Positions 1-7,714 of a stretch of 64,000 nucleotides of DNA are shown one piece after another. Below the pieces are notes generated by a model. The model had not been told where the DNA came from, did not search any database, and saw only the letters and a program-made list of their open reading frames with translations. Position 1 is the first letter of the stretch. Each line of letters starts with the position of its first letter. The position numbers were made by a program, and so were the translations under genes. The stretch comes from an uncultured Dehalococcoidia bacterium (GTDB lineage Bacteria > Chloroflexota > Dehalococcoidia > Bin125): contig CATQGW010000001.1 of NCBI GenBank assembly GCA_958295515.1, forward strand, positions 706,923-770,922. Direction: 5' to 3'.

Positions 1-20
1 GGCGCAGAGGAGGATGCGTG

Positions 21-335
21 ATGGCGATGTACCGGCGGGTGCTGACGGGGCAGGTGGCGCCGGGGCGTCATCAGGAGTTTTTGCGAGCGGTGGAGGCGGC
101 GCTGGAGTATCAGTCGGCGCGCGGGATTGAGGCGCGCTTCTCGGTGTGGGATGCGATTTCGGGTCCGGCGAGCCGGGTGGAGATCATCGCGGAGTTCGAC
201 AATTTGCTGGAGTTGGAGCAGTTTGAGGAGTTGGCGGCGCAGGATCAGCGCTTTGCGGAGCTGCGTCGTGCGGTGCGGGAGGCGATGGTGTTTGAGTCGA
301 CGGAGATTGCGATTTATCGGGTGCTGGTGGAGTAG
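21..335 (+). CDS. hypothetical small alpha/beta protein
   Basis: A 104-residue soluble protein of unknown function. I prefer ATG 21 to the in-frame GTG at 18 because AGAGGAGG at 6-13 sits 7 bases upstream of it. There is no signal peptide or membrane segment. Hydrophobic strands near residues 4-10, 35-40, 48-53 and 95-102 alternate with amphipathic helices, a pattern compatible with the small dimeric ferredoxin-like folds (ABM/NIPSNAP type), but no motif is diagnostic. It precedes another small gene on the same strand. I am sure it is coding because of its strong G/C bias at codon position 3, but not of its role. Confidence 0.6.
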   Translation: MAMYRRVLTGQVAPGRHQEFLRAVEAALEYQSARGIEARFSVWDAISGPASRVEIIAEFDNLLELEQFEELAAQDQRFAELRRAVREAMVFESTEIAIYRVLVE

Positions 336-349
336 GGGGGTTGACGGAA

Positions 350-517
350 GTGAGGGCGAAGATGAAGTCCGCAGTGGGATGGGTGCGCGGTCGGGTTGGG
401 ACGGCGCGGCAGAAGATCAGGGAGCTCTGGGCGGAGCGACTGCGGACGCCGGGCCGCACGGAGTACGGGGGGGAGAATGTGGACTTGGATCCGCCTGACA
501 TGGGTGGTCTGCTCTAG
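350..517 (+). CDS. small basic protein, 55 residues, unknown
   Basis: A short gene starting at GTG 350 (TTG 341 is in frame but abuts the ribosome-binding site), with a GGGGGG run at 335-340 as a plausible Shine-Dalgarno sequence. The product is a basic amphipathic helix over its first 30 residues, then an acidic tail ending in PPDMGGLL. Codon position 3 is almost entirely G or C throughout, which supports real coding. It lies 14 bases after the preceding gene and is probably co-transcribed. I do not recognise the family. Confidence 0.45.
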   Translation: MRAKMKSAVGWVRGRVGTARQKIRELWAERLRTPGRTEYGGENVDLDPPDMGGLL

Positions 518-551
518 GGGGCGGGGCTTGGGTGGGGGGGGGCGGGGGAGG

Positions 552-569
552 TTCCCGCTTTCGCGGGAA
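552..569. repeat. short palindromic repeat, TTCCCGC type
   Basis: Arms TTCCCGC and GCGGGAA flank a TTTC loop, followed by AATGACGGAAG. Degenerate half-copies (GCGGGAATGAC) recur at about 584-620 and 688. The rest of the 518-744 gap is G-rich DNA with no convincing gene. Similar palindromes with the same ATGACGG tail occur at 6132-6153, and as half-copies near 22150. Confidence 0.6.
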
Positions 570-744
570 TGACGGAAGTGGGGGCGGGAATGACTGAACT
601 GAAGTGTGGGGCGGGAATGACGGAAGTGTGGGAGTGGGGGGTGGCGGGTTTGAGGGGGTGGGTATGACGAGAGGGTGGTGGGAATGACGGGGGGAGAGGG
701 TTTGCTCGGGTAGGCTTGGGGGGTATGGGGTTTGGAATGGAGGG

Positions 745-1101
745 ATGGGGATGGTGCGGGTGGATGCGGAACGGGCGCGGGAGTACCGGGAGGCTTGGGA
801 GGCTTGGCAGCGGCAGTTGGGGCGTTTGCATGAGGTGTTTCTGGATGGTGAGGCGATTGGGCCGCCACAGTTGAAGGGGTTGCTGAATCGGGAGGCGCGT
901 GCGAAGGAGCGGTATGACGCGGCGCGGGCGGCGCTGCTGGGGGTGGGGCCGGCGGAGGATCGGCTTGGCGGGGGAATCGGGGGGCGGCAGCTGGGCCGGC
1001 GGGTTGGCGGGCAGGTTGGCGATGAGGGCGGGGAGCTGGGTGGGCAGGTTGGGGGTGGGGGTATTGGACGCCTTCCCGCGCCAGACATAGACTTGGAGTG
1101 A
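745..1101 (+). CDS. hypothetical protein with charged N-terminal helix and Gly-rich tail
   Basis: A 118-residue product. ATG 745 and ATG 751 are both possible; GGAGGG at 739-744 favours ATG 751 by spacing. Residues 5-66 form a charged, helix-rich, clearly protein-like region. From residue 67 the sequence becomes a Gly/Arg/Gln low-complexity tail encoded by G-rich DNA, so the C-terminus may be disordered or the gene may have decayed there. No signal peptide or membrane segment. It lies upstream of the threonine aldolase operon on the same strand. Family not recognised. Confidence 0.45.
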   Translation: MGMVRVDAERAREYREAWEAWQRQLGRLHEVFLDGEAIGPPQLKGLLNREARAKERYDAARAALLGVGPAEDRLGGGIGGRQLGRRVGGQVGDEGGELGGQVGGGGIGRLPAPDIDLE

Positions 1102-1129
1102 GCTGGCGGCGCGAACGGCGGGGTGAGCT

Positions 1130-1564
1130 TTGAGCGACGACTACGGCGTCGATCTGGATGAGATTCTGCGCGTGATTGAGCGCGCGGCGGTGCTGATCGT
1201 GCGCTTTGAGGTGCTGGAGCAGCGGTTGTTGGTGGACTTTCGGGCGGACGGCTCGGAGGGACCGATCATCACGATGGTGGATCGGGTGAATTCGGCGGAG
1301 GAGCGCTTTCGGCATTTGAAGTCGCTGCGTCCGCGGATGCCGCTGCCGGAGCGGATTTTGTCGTTTCCCTGGTCGCGGGCGATCGCGGCGTTTGATGAGG
1401 CCGGGGTCTGGGAGCGGATTGCGGAGCGGCTGCGGGGGCTGGGGGTGGAGGAGGAGGTGCTGGAGCGGACGCATCGCAGCCTGGAGGAGGGTGAGGCGGC
1501 GGTGACGCTGGCGGCGATTCGGGGGGGTGAGGGTTTTCGCACGATTTGGGAGCGGGAAGCATGA
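1130..1564 (+). CDS. hypothetical soluble protein upstream of threonine aldolase
   Basis: A 144-residue charged, soluble protein that starts at TTG 1130 after GGGGTGAG. It has a beta-rich first third (strands near residues 20-27, 33-38 and 45-50) and a helical, Glu/Arg-rich C-terminal half. Its TGA overlaps the ATG of the next gene (ATGA at 1561-1564), which implies translational coupling with the threonine aldolase. I do not recognise a family; the tight coupling suggests a role related to the aldolase or simply shared regulation. Confidence 0.6.
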   Translation: MSDDYGVDLDEILRVIERAAVLIVRFEVLEQRLLVDFRADGSEGPIITMVDRVNSAEERFRHLKSLRPRMPLPERILSFPWSRAIAAFDEAGVWERIAERLRGLGVEEEVLERTHRSLEEGEAAVTLAAIRGGEGFRTIWEREA

Positions 1565-2655
1565 GTCATGCGGAGCCGGCGGACGGCTTGGACGGGCGGG
1601 CGATTGACTTTCGCAGCGACACGCTGACGCTGCCTTCGTCGGGGATGCGTGAGGCGATGGCGGCGGCGCCGCTGGGCGATGACGTGTTCGGCGAGGATCC
1701 GACGATCAACGAGTTGCAGCGCCGGGCGGCGGAGCTGATGGGTAAGGAGGAGGCGCTGTTCGTGGCTTCGGGGACGATGGCGAATCTGACCTCGTTGCTG
1801 GCGCAGACGCGGGCGGGGGACGAGCTGTTGGTGGGTCGTCTGGCGCACATTGTGCGCTCGGAGGCGGGCGGCGTGTCGAGGCTGGGCGGGGTGCTGGCGA
1901 CAATCATTGAGCAGGATTTGGACGGGGGGATGGATGCGTCTGCGGTGGCGGCGGCGGTGCGCACGGACGATATTCACCAGCCGCGCACGTCGCTGCTGGC
2001 GCTGGAGAATACGCACAACTTTTGCGGGGGGGCGGCGCTGCCGCCGGCGCGGATGCGGGAGTTGGCCGAGGTTGCGCACGCGCATGGTCTGCGGGTGCAT
2101 GTGGACGGGGCGCGGATTTTCAATGCGGCGGCGGCCTGCGGCTGCTCGGCGGCGGAGCTGGTGAGCGAGGCGGACAGCGTCTGCTTCTGCTTTTCGAAAG
2201 GGTTGGGCGCGCCGGTGGGATCGGTGATCTGCGGGGATGCGCCGTTCATTGCGGAGTGCCGCCGGGTGCGGAAGCTGTTGGGCGGGGGCTGGCGCGAGGC
2301 GGGGATGCTGGCGGCGGCGGGGCTGTATGCGCTGGAGCATCATGTGGAGCGGCTGGCTGACGACCACGCGAACGCGCGGCGTCTGGCGCGTGGTCTGGCG
2401 GAGCTGGGCTACCCAATTCGACCGGACGAGGTGCAGACGAACATTTTGTTGATTCCGCTGGAGGCGACGGAGGGGGAGCCGAATCCGTCGGCGGCGCTGC
2501 GAGATCGGCTGGCGGAGGTTGGGGTGCGGACATCGCCGATTGGGCGGACGCAGCTGCGCTTTGTGACGCATTTGGATCTGGATCAGGCGGATATCGACGA
2601 GACGCTTGAGCGGATTACGGCGGCGGGGATTGTCCCGAACGGGGCCTCGCGTTGA
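1561..2655 (+). CDS. ltaE: low-specificity L-threonine aldolase
   Basis: A PLP-dependent fold-type I enzyme that cleaves L-threonine/allo-threonine to glycine and acetaldehyde in the cytoplasm. The 364-residue length fits the family. Visible motifs are FRSDTLTLPS at residues 17-26, GDDVFGEDP at 39-47, the PLP-binding Asp in HVDGAR (about 180-185) and the Schiff-base lysine in SKGLGAPVGS (Lys about 213). ATG 1561 is chosen over TTG 1546 because it gives the ATGA overlap with the preceding gene. A 4-base TTGA overlap couples it to the lipoprotein gene downstream. The exact stereospecificity cannot be read from sequence. Confidence 0.93.
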   Translation: MSHAEPADGLDGRAIDFRSDTLTLPSSGMREAMAAAPLGDDVFGEDPTINELQRRAAELMGKEEALFVASGTMANLTSLLAQTRAGDELLVGRLAHIVRSEAGGVSRLGGVLATIIEQDLDGGMDASAVAAAVRTDDIHQPRTSLLALENTHNFCGGAALPPARMRELAEVAHAHGLRVHVDGARIFNAAAACGCSAAELVSEADSVCFCFSKGLGAPVGSVICGDAPFIAECRRVRKLLGGGWREAGMLAAAGLYALEHHVERLADDHANARRLARGLAELGYPIRPDEVQTNILLIPLEATEGEPNPSAALRDRLAEVGVRTSPIGRTQLRFVTHLDLDQADIDETLERITAAGIVPNGASR

Positions 2656-3410
2656 GGCAGGTTCGCGTCGTGCTGTTGGGCGGCGGGGCGCTGCTGGCGG
2701 CGCTGCTGCTGTGGGGCTGCGCGTCGTCGTCGCAATTCGATGATCCGACCAATCCGGTGGCGCAGATTCCGTGGCCGGATTATGAGCGGCTGACGTACGC
2801 GATGCTGGATCAGACGGATGCGGAGTTGGGGCGGCTGATTTTGGAGGTGGAGCGGGAGGGGGATACGTATTTGTTCAAGGTGCGGTTCGAGTTGGATTCG
2901 AGCGGCACGGTGGAGGAGCGGCGGGTTCGGGTGGATGCGGAGACGCTGCGCCCGATTGAGCATTGGCTGGAGTCGGAGTCGCCGGAGGAGCGGGTGGTTG
3001 CGCGCGGGGTCTACGGGGTAGACAGCGAGGGCGGGCTGTATGTGGATGCGGTGGTGGAGGAGGAGGGAGAGCGCGAGGAGGAGCGGGTGGAGGCGGGGGC
3101 GTTCGCGTTCGACAACGACAGTTCGGCGTGGTTGTGGCGCAGTATTGCGTTTGCGCAGGATCATGAGCTGACGTACCGCTCGGTGAATGTGTATCAGCGG
3201 CGTTCGCAGTTGGTGCAGCTGGCGGTGCGCGGGCAAGACACGCTGCGCGGTCCGGAGGGGGATGTGGTGGTGTGGCAGGTGGTGGTGACGCCGGGGGTGG
3301 AGATTAGTCGTGCGTGGTATGAGATTGAGCCGCCGCATCGGTTGATTCGGTGGGATCAGCAGCCGCGGCGGTTTGTGCTGCGGGAGGTTTCGACGGAGCG
3401 GGGGGAGTAG
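2652..3410 (+). CDS. exported lipoprotein, unknown function
   Basis: A 252-residue protein with an N-terminal hydrophobic signal (residues 5-20) ending in the lipobox LLWGC, so it is probably anchored on the outer face of the membrane. The mature part is beta-rich and acidic, with a Glu-rich segment near residues 135-150, and ends in WYEIEPPHRLIRWDQQPRRF, which resembles the last strands of DUF3108-like beta proteins; that similarity is only an impression. TTG 2652 overlaps the aldolase stop (TTGA), so it is translationally coupled to a cytoplasmic enzyme, an odd pairing. Confidence 0.75.
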   Translation: MRQVRVVLLGGGALLAALLLWGCASSSQFDDPTNPVAQIPWPDYERLTYAMLDQTDAELGRLILEVEREGDTYLFKVRFELDSSGTVEERRVRVDAETLRPIEHWLESESPEERVVARGVYGVDSEGGLYVDAVVEEEGEREEERVEAGAFAFDNDSSAWLWRSIAFAQDHELTYRSVNVYQRRSQLVQLAVRGQDTLRGPEGDVVVWQVVVTPGVEISRAWYEIEPPHRLIRWDQQPRRFVLREVSTERGE

Positions 3411-3435
3411 GGGTTTCCTGCTTGGGGGTGGGCCT

Positions 3436-3482
3436 CGGTGCTGGTCACGGCGAGATACCCGCGGCAAGCGCGGGTATGACGG
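3436..3482. repeat. dispersed palindromic repeat, ATACCCGCG type
   Basis: Core arms ATACCCGCG (3455-3463) and CGCGGGTAT (3469-3477) flank a GCAAG loop. The shared sequence extends left through GGTGCTGGTCACGGCGAG and right through GACGG. The same extended unit recurs five times at 55924-56452, and a degenerate core lies at 6187-6209. It lies between the lipoprotein gene and the convergent mscS gene. Confidence 0.85.
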
Positions 3483-3583
3483 AAGTGGTGGGCGCGGGTA
3501 TGGCGGAAGTGGCGTGCGTGGGGATGACGGAAAGGGCGAGCGGGGGGCAGGTCAGGGCCTGCTCAGGGGTGGGGGCGGCGGGG

Positions 3584-4792
3584 TTAGCCGTTGTCGTAGC
3601 CTTTGGTGATGGGGTGGTCGGTGCGTTGGCCGGATTGGCCGTCGGGGGCGAAGTCGTTGACGATTTCGCCGAGTTCGTCGCGCTCGCGGATGGGCGGGAG
3701 CTGCGGGGGTTGGTCGGGGGTTTCGGCGAGGTGCAGTGTTCGGGTGGGGAAGGCGAATTCGACTTCGAGGCGCTCGGCGAGGCGCAGGATGTCGAGGTTG
3801 AAGATGTGGCGGGTGCGCAGCTCTTCGTTCCAGGTGGCGGCCTTGATGAAGGTGTAGACCATGATGCTGAGGCTGCTGGCGTCGAAGGCGACGAACTCGA
3901 CGATGTAGTAGTCGCGGCGCATGTTGGGGTTGGCGCGGACGATGGCGCGGATGCCCTCGACGAAGGCCTGGATGCGGTCCGGATCGGTGTGGTAGGCGAC
4001 GCCGAGGGTGGTGGAATAGCGCCGCCAGGTGCGGCGTCCCATGTTGTTGACCTCGGTGTCGGTGATTCGCGCGTTGGGCACGGAGATCAGCGAGTCGGCG
4101 AAGGTGCGGATGCGGGTGGAGCGGAAGCCGACCTGCTCGACGGTGCCCTCGTAGTCGCCGATGATCACCCAGTCGCCGACCTGGAAGGGCTTGTCGGCGA
4201 GGATCGTGGCGCCGCCGAACAGGTTGCGCAGCGAGTCCTGGGCGGCGATGGCGACGCCGACGCCGCCGATGCCGAGGCCGGCGACCAGCGAGGTGATGTT
4301 CACGCCGAGGTTCTGCAGAATGAAGATCAGCCCGACCACACCGACGAAGATTTTGGCGGCGGTGCGGACGAGCGGGACGAGCTGGTCGTCGAGCTTGGAG
4401 TCGGTCTCAGCGGCGGCGGCCTGCCAATAGTCGGCGCCGACATCGACGAGGCGGAAGCCGAGCAGTGTGGCGGCAGAGGCGGAGGCCAGCGAGGCGAAGG
4501 TGTTGACGATCGATTCGACATCCTGATCGAAGTCGAGGACGGGGAAGCCGATCAGAATGGTGAGCGCGGCGGCGAGGAGCAGGACGGGGAGTTGGACACG
4601 TTGCAGTTCGCGCTGCCAGAAGTCCTGGCGATCGGGATCGACCCGGCCGCGGACGGCGATCCAGAGGAGGCGCAGCGCGGCGAAGCGCAGGAGGGCGATG
4701 ATCACCGCGAGCACGGCGATGCCGAGGTACTGCCAGACCTCGATGCCGATAAAGGACTCGTACAGCCAGGCGGGGGCGAGAACGTAGCTCAC
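3584..4792 (-). CDS. MscS-family mechanosensitive channel
   Basis: A 402-residue inner-membrane protein of the small-conductance mechanosensitive channel family, which releases solutes during osmotic downshock. Hydrophobic segments lie near residues 22-48, 70-86, 95-115 and 143-160. They are followed by the pore helix and the family signature GLGIGGVGVAIAAQD, then FGGATILADKPFQVGDWV at the start of the cytoplasmic beta domain (about 205-225). The C-terminal 45 residues are Pro/Asp-rich and probably disordered. The start is GTG with only a weak ribosome-binding site. It is convergent with the upstream lipoprotein operon. Confidence 0.93.
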   Translation of the reverse strand: MSYVLAPAWLYESFIGIEVWQYLGIAVLAVIIALLRFAALRLLWIAVRGRVDPDRQDFWQRELQRVQLPVLLLAAALTILIGFPVLDFDQDVESIVNTFASLASASAATLLGFRLVDVGADYWQAAAAETDSKLDDQLVPLVRTAAKIFVGVVGLIFILQNLGVNITSLVAGLGIGGVGVAIAAQDSLRNLFGGATILADKPFQVGDWVIIGDYEGTVEQVGFRSTRIRTFADSLISVPNARITDTEVNNMGRRTWRRYSTTLGVAYHTDPDRIQAFVEGIRAIVRANPNMRRDYYIVEFVAFDASSLSIMVYTFIKAATWNEELRTRHIFNLDILRLAERLEVEFAFPTRTLHLAETPDQPPQLPPIRERDELGEIVNDFAPDGQSGQRTDHPITKGYDNG

Positions 4793-4823
4793 GGGATGCC
4801 CCGACTAGCTGTGGCGGCGGCGT

Positions 4824-5024
4824 CTAGGCCGTCGGGTCGTTGGTGAAGCCGCAGGCCTTGTGGGTGCCGTCGCAGAACGGCTTGCTGCTCGACTCGCCGC
4901 AGCGGCAGAGCGCGATCGCGGAGCCCTTGGGCAGGGGGATTTCGTCGCCGTTGTTCCCCTTGAGGACGACATCGGCGGCGGGGATGATGATCGGTCCGTT
5001 GGTGTTGATCGTGATTTCGGGCAT
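4824..5024 (-). CDS. CDGSH-type [2Fe-2S] protein
   Basis: A 66-residue protein with the mitoNEET-like cluster-binding motif C-x-C-x2-S-x3-P-x-C-D-G-x-H, seen as CRCGESSSKPFCDGTH near residues 40-55: three Cys and one His ligate a redox-active 2Fe-2S cluster. There is no membrane anchor, so it should be soluble. I chose ATG 5024 rather than an upstream in-frame start because GAGAGG lies 9 bases before it and residues upstream of it are low-complexity. It lies 31 bases upstream of the mscS stop side on the same strand. Partner unknown. Confidence 0.88.
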   Translation of the reverse strand: MPEITINTNGPIIIPAADVVLKGNNGDEIPLPKGSAIALCRCGESSSKPFCDGTHKACGFTNDPTA

Positions 5025-5166
5025 TGCGGCGGGCCTCTCGATTGGCGCTCCCGCGAAAACGCCGTGCTGTCCGAGCGGCGGGCGGGGCGGTCTGGTCATC
5101 CCCTAGCATAGCCGCCGTAGATGCCGAAGTCGGAGCTGACCGAACGAGCGCTGAGAGAGGTGTGCA

Positions 5167-6084
5167 ATGCGTCTGACCGTTGACTTTCCGTCGGTGGTGT
5201 ACCGAGACGGACCGCAGAGCGCGGCTGAGCTGGCGCGGGCGATCGAGCAGATCGGCTACGACGAGATCGACATGTTCGATCACGTGGTGATGGGGCATCC
5301 GCTGGAAGGTCGAGAGTCGGGGCCGTATCCGGCGAACATGCCGATTCTGGAGGCGCTGATCACGCTGGGCTACATCGCGGCGGTGACGGAGCGGGTGGGG
5401 CTGGGCACGGATGTGCTGGTGCTGCCTCAGCGCCAACCGACGCTGGTGGCGAAGCAGGTGAGCACGCTCGACACGCTCTCCGGCGGGCGAGTGCGGCTGG
5501 GCGTCGGGGTGGGCTGGCAGGAGTCCGAGTACGAGTCGCTGGGGATGGATTTCCACCGCCGCGGGGCGATGATGGACGAGGCGATCGAGTTGATGCGGGC
5601 GTCGTGGGGCGATTCCTCGATTGACTACGAGGGGGAGCATTTCGTCTCGCGGGCGATGGCGATGGAGCCGAAGCCGCCGCAGGGGGCGGGTATTCCGCTG
5701 TGGATCGGCGGCACGTCGCCGGCGGCGCTGCGGCGCGCGGGACGGCTGGGCGACGGCTGGATGGCGAGTGGCGTGCTGGGCGAGCAGGGGGTAGCGGCGG
5801 TTGGTGAGGTGCGTCGCTACGCGGAGGAGGCGGGGCGCGACCCGGACGCGCTGGAGTTCCAGGCGCAGCTGGCGCCGCCGCCGCGCGCGGGCGACACGAG
5901 TATGCGCGATTTCTGGGCGCGCACCGCGGAGGTGGCGGCGACCGCCGCCGCTGCACAGGAGGCGGGCTTCAGTTGGGCGGCGGTGAACGTGACGGGCGTA
6001 TTCGTCGCCGGCGCGCGCACGCCCGACGCGCTGACGCAGGCGCTGGCGGAGCTGCACGACGCGATTCGCGCGGAGGTGGGGTAG
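5167..6084 (+). CDS. LLM-class (F420/FMN) oxidoreductase
   Basis: A 305-residue TIM-barrel flavin/F420-dependent oxidoreductase of the bacterial luciferase-like superfamily. Visible features are the N-terminal strand with FDHVVMGHPL near residue 37, VGLGTDVLVLPQRQPTLVAKQ (about 78-98), DTLSGGRVRLGVGVGW (about 102-117), and the later PLWIGGTSPAALRRAGRLGDGWM. The start has GAGAGAGG just upstream. The pattern matches the F420-dependent branch annotated by a TIGR03619-type profile, but the substrate cannot be predicted. It is a stand-alone gene divergent from the CDGSH gene. Confidence 0.88.
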   Translation: MRLTVDFPSVVYRDGPQSAAELARAIEQIGYDEIDMFDHVVMGHPLEGRESGPYPANMPILEALITLGYIAAVTERVGLGTDVLVLPQRQPTLVAKQVSTLDTLSGGRVRLGVGVGWQESEYESLGMDFHRRGAMMDEAIELMRASWGDSSIDYEGEHFVSRAMAMEPKPPQGAGIPLWIGGTSPAALRRAGRLGDGWMASGVLGEQGVAAVGEVRRYAEEAGRDPDALEFQAQLAPPPRAGDTSMRDFWARTAEVAATAAAAQEAGFSWAAVNVTGVFVAGARTPDALTQALAELHDAIRAEVG

Positions 6085-6131
6085 GGGGAGTTCCTATCCC
6101 TCTTCCGCTATTCCCGCCTCTCCTTCCCGTC

Positions 6132-6153
6132 ATTCCCGCCCCCGAGCGGGAAT
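6132..6153. repeat. short palindromic repeat, ATTCCCGC type
   Basis: Arms ATTCCCGC (6132-6139) and GCGGGAAT (6146-6153) flank a CCCCGA loop, preceded by CGTC. It lies in the gap after the LLM gene together with the second palindrome at 6187-6209. Confidence 0.7.
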
Positions 6154-6186
6154 CTGATAGCGAGGCTTCGGAGGTTGAGCAGCGAG

Positions 6187-6209
6187 ATGCCCGCGGCAAG
6201 CGTGGGTAT
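6187..6209. repeat. degenerate ATACCCGCG-type palindromic repeat
   Basis: ATGCCCGCG, GCAAG and CGTGGGTAT: the same core as 3455-3477 with one change in each arm, followed by GACGGG. It ends about 24 bases before the nfeD-like start, so the repeat borders the leader of that gene. Confidence 0.65.
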
Positions 6210-6232
6210 GACGGGGGAGGGTGAGGGGGCGG

Positions 6233-7711
6233 ATGACGACTGCGGGACGGCGCGGGCTACGGATTGCGGCGCTGCTCGCGGTTGGCTTGGCGATTGCCGG
6301 CGGGTTGGGCGCGCGGCTGGACTCGACGGGCGCGCAGGATGACGCCCGGCGTGTGGTGATTCTGGCGGAGATCAACGACGCGCTTGAACCGAACGATGAG
6401 CGGTATCTGGAGCGGGTGCTGGAGGACGCGGAGTCGCGCGAGGCGACGGCGGTGGTGATTCGGCTGGATACGCCGGGCGGGCTGAGCTCGACGATGCGCA
6501 ACCTGGCAGGGCAGCTGCTGGAGGCGGCGACGCCGACGGTGGTCTACGTCTCGCCGCGCGGGGCGCAGGCGGCCTCAGCGGGCACGTTGGTGACGGTGGC
6601 GGCGAACATCGCGGCGATGGCGCCGGGCACGAATATCGGCGCGGCGTCGCCCGTGTCGGGCACGGGCGAAGATTTGCCGCCGACGCTGCGCAGGAAGGTC
6701 GATGAAGACATCACCGCGCTGGTGCGCAGCATCGCCGCGCTGCGCGGTCGCAATGCGGAGGCGATTGAGGCCACGGTGCTCGAAGCGCGCGCCTACAGCG
6801 CCGATGAGGCGCTGGCGCTAAACGTGATCGACCGCATTACGCCGGACCTGGAGGCGCTGCTGGCGGAGATCGACGGCGAGGTGGTGGAGACCGCCGCAGG
6901 ACCGCGCCGGATTGAGAGCGCCGATGCAGAGCTGCGCTCGGTGGGACGCTCGCTGGTTGAGCGCTTTCTGGAGATTCTGACCAGTCCCAGCCTGACCTAT
7001 GCGCTGGTGCTGCTGGGGACGTACGGGGTGCTCTATGAGATTCGCGATCCGGGCAACTTCGGCCCGGGCGTGGTCGGCGTGCTGGGGCTGGTGCTGGGCT
7101 TTCTGGGGATTGGGCTGTTGCCGGTCAATCTGTCGGGCGTGCTGCTGCTGGTTGCGGGCTGCTTCTTGCTGCTGTTGGAGTCGCAGCTCGACGGCTTCGG
7201 CTGGGCCGGGATCGGCGCGGTGATCTGTTGGCTGTTCGCCGGCTTTCTACTGTTCGGCGAGATCTTCCCGGAGCCGACCGCGCTGGATGATCCGCTGGAG
7301 ATCAGCCGCTGGGTGATCGGCGTGTTCGCCGGCGTGACGCTGGGCTTTATTGCGCTGATCTGGGTGCTGGGGCGCGGGGGCGGCAAGTCGGAGGCGTTCA
7401 TGACCGCGGCTGAACAGCGCGTCGTCGGGCGGGAGGGCGCGGCGATCGAGCGGCTGGCTCCGAGCGGCGAGGTCGAAATCGAGGGCGAGCGCTGGGTGGG
7501 GATGACCGAAGGGGAGGACATCGCGGCGGGCGCGGCGGTGCGGGTGACCGGCCTCTACGCGGGCGGTGTGGTCAAGGTGGCGCACGCCGCCGACGAAACG
7601 GCGATACTGGCGATGCGCACGGCGCCGACGCGCGCCGACGGATGGCGCGGCCGCGCGGCGAATCTCAGCCTCGCGCGGGCATGGGCGCGGCTGCGCGCCG
7701 GAAAGGACTGA
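6233..7711 (+). CDS. membrane-bound ClpP-class serine protease (NfeD family)
   Basis: A 492-residue NfeD1b-type protein. An N-terminal signal/anchor (about 8-28) is followed by a ClpP-class protease domain (about 40-225) with the substrate loop DTPGG (80-84), the nucleophile Ser 115 in AASAG, and the general-base Lys about 155. Four hydrophobic helices follow at about 255-370, and then a C-terminal OB-fold (about 390-460). Known family members cleave membrane proteins in lipid microdomains with a stomatin/flotillin partner, and a flotillin gene follows after 3 bases. The start may alternatively be GTG 6221. Confidence 0.92.
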   Translation: MTTAGRRGLRIAALLAVGLAIAGGLGARLDSTGAQDDARRVVILAEINDALEPNDERYLERVLEDAESREATAVVIRLDTPGGLSSTMRNLAGQLLEAATPTVVYVSPRGAQAASAGTLVTVAANIAAMAPGTNIGAASPVSGTGEDLPPTLRRKVDEDITALVRSIAALRGRNAEAIEATVLEARAYSADEALALNVIDRITPDLEALLAEIDGEVVETAAGPRRIESADAELRSVGRSLVERFLEILTSPSLTYALVLLGTYGVLYEIRDPGNFGPGVVGVLGLVLGFLGIGLLPVNLSGVLLLVAGCFLLLLESQLDGFGWAGIGAVICWLFAGFLLFGEIFPEPTALDDPLEISRWVIGVFAGVTLGFIALIWVLGRGGGKSEAFMTAAEQRVVGREGAAIERLAPSGEVEIEGERWVGMTEGEDIAAGAAVRVTGLYAGGVVKVAHAADETAILAMRTAPTRADGWRGRAANLSLARAWARLRAGKD

Positions 7712-7714
7712 CTA

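Noticed and set aside
314-2571. Long minus-strand Pro/Arg/His-rich frames over 0.3-2.6 kb
   Set aside because: Low-complexity shadows caused by high GC; the plus strand has recognisable genes with ribosome-binding sites.
3350-4846. Long plus-strand frame opposite mscS
   Set aside because: It is a Gly/Asp/Val/Ala-rich antisense shadow; the minus-strand reading has clear MscS motifs and normal protein texture.
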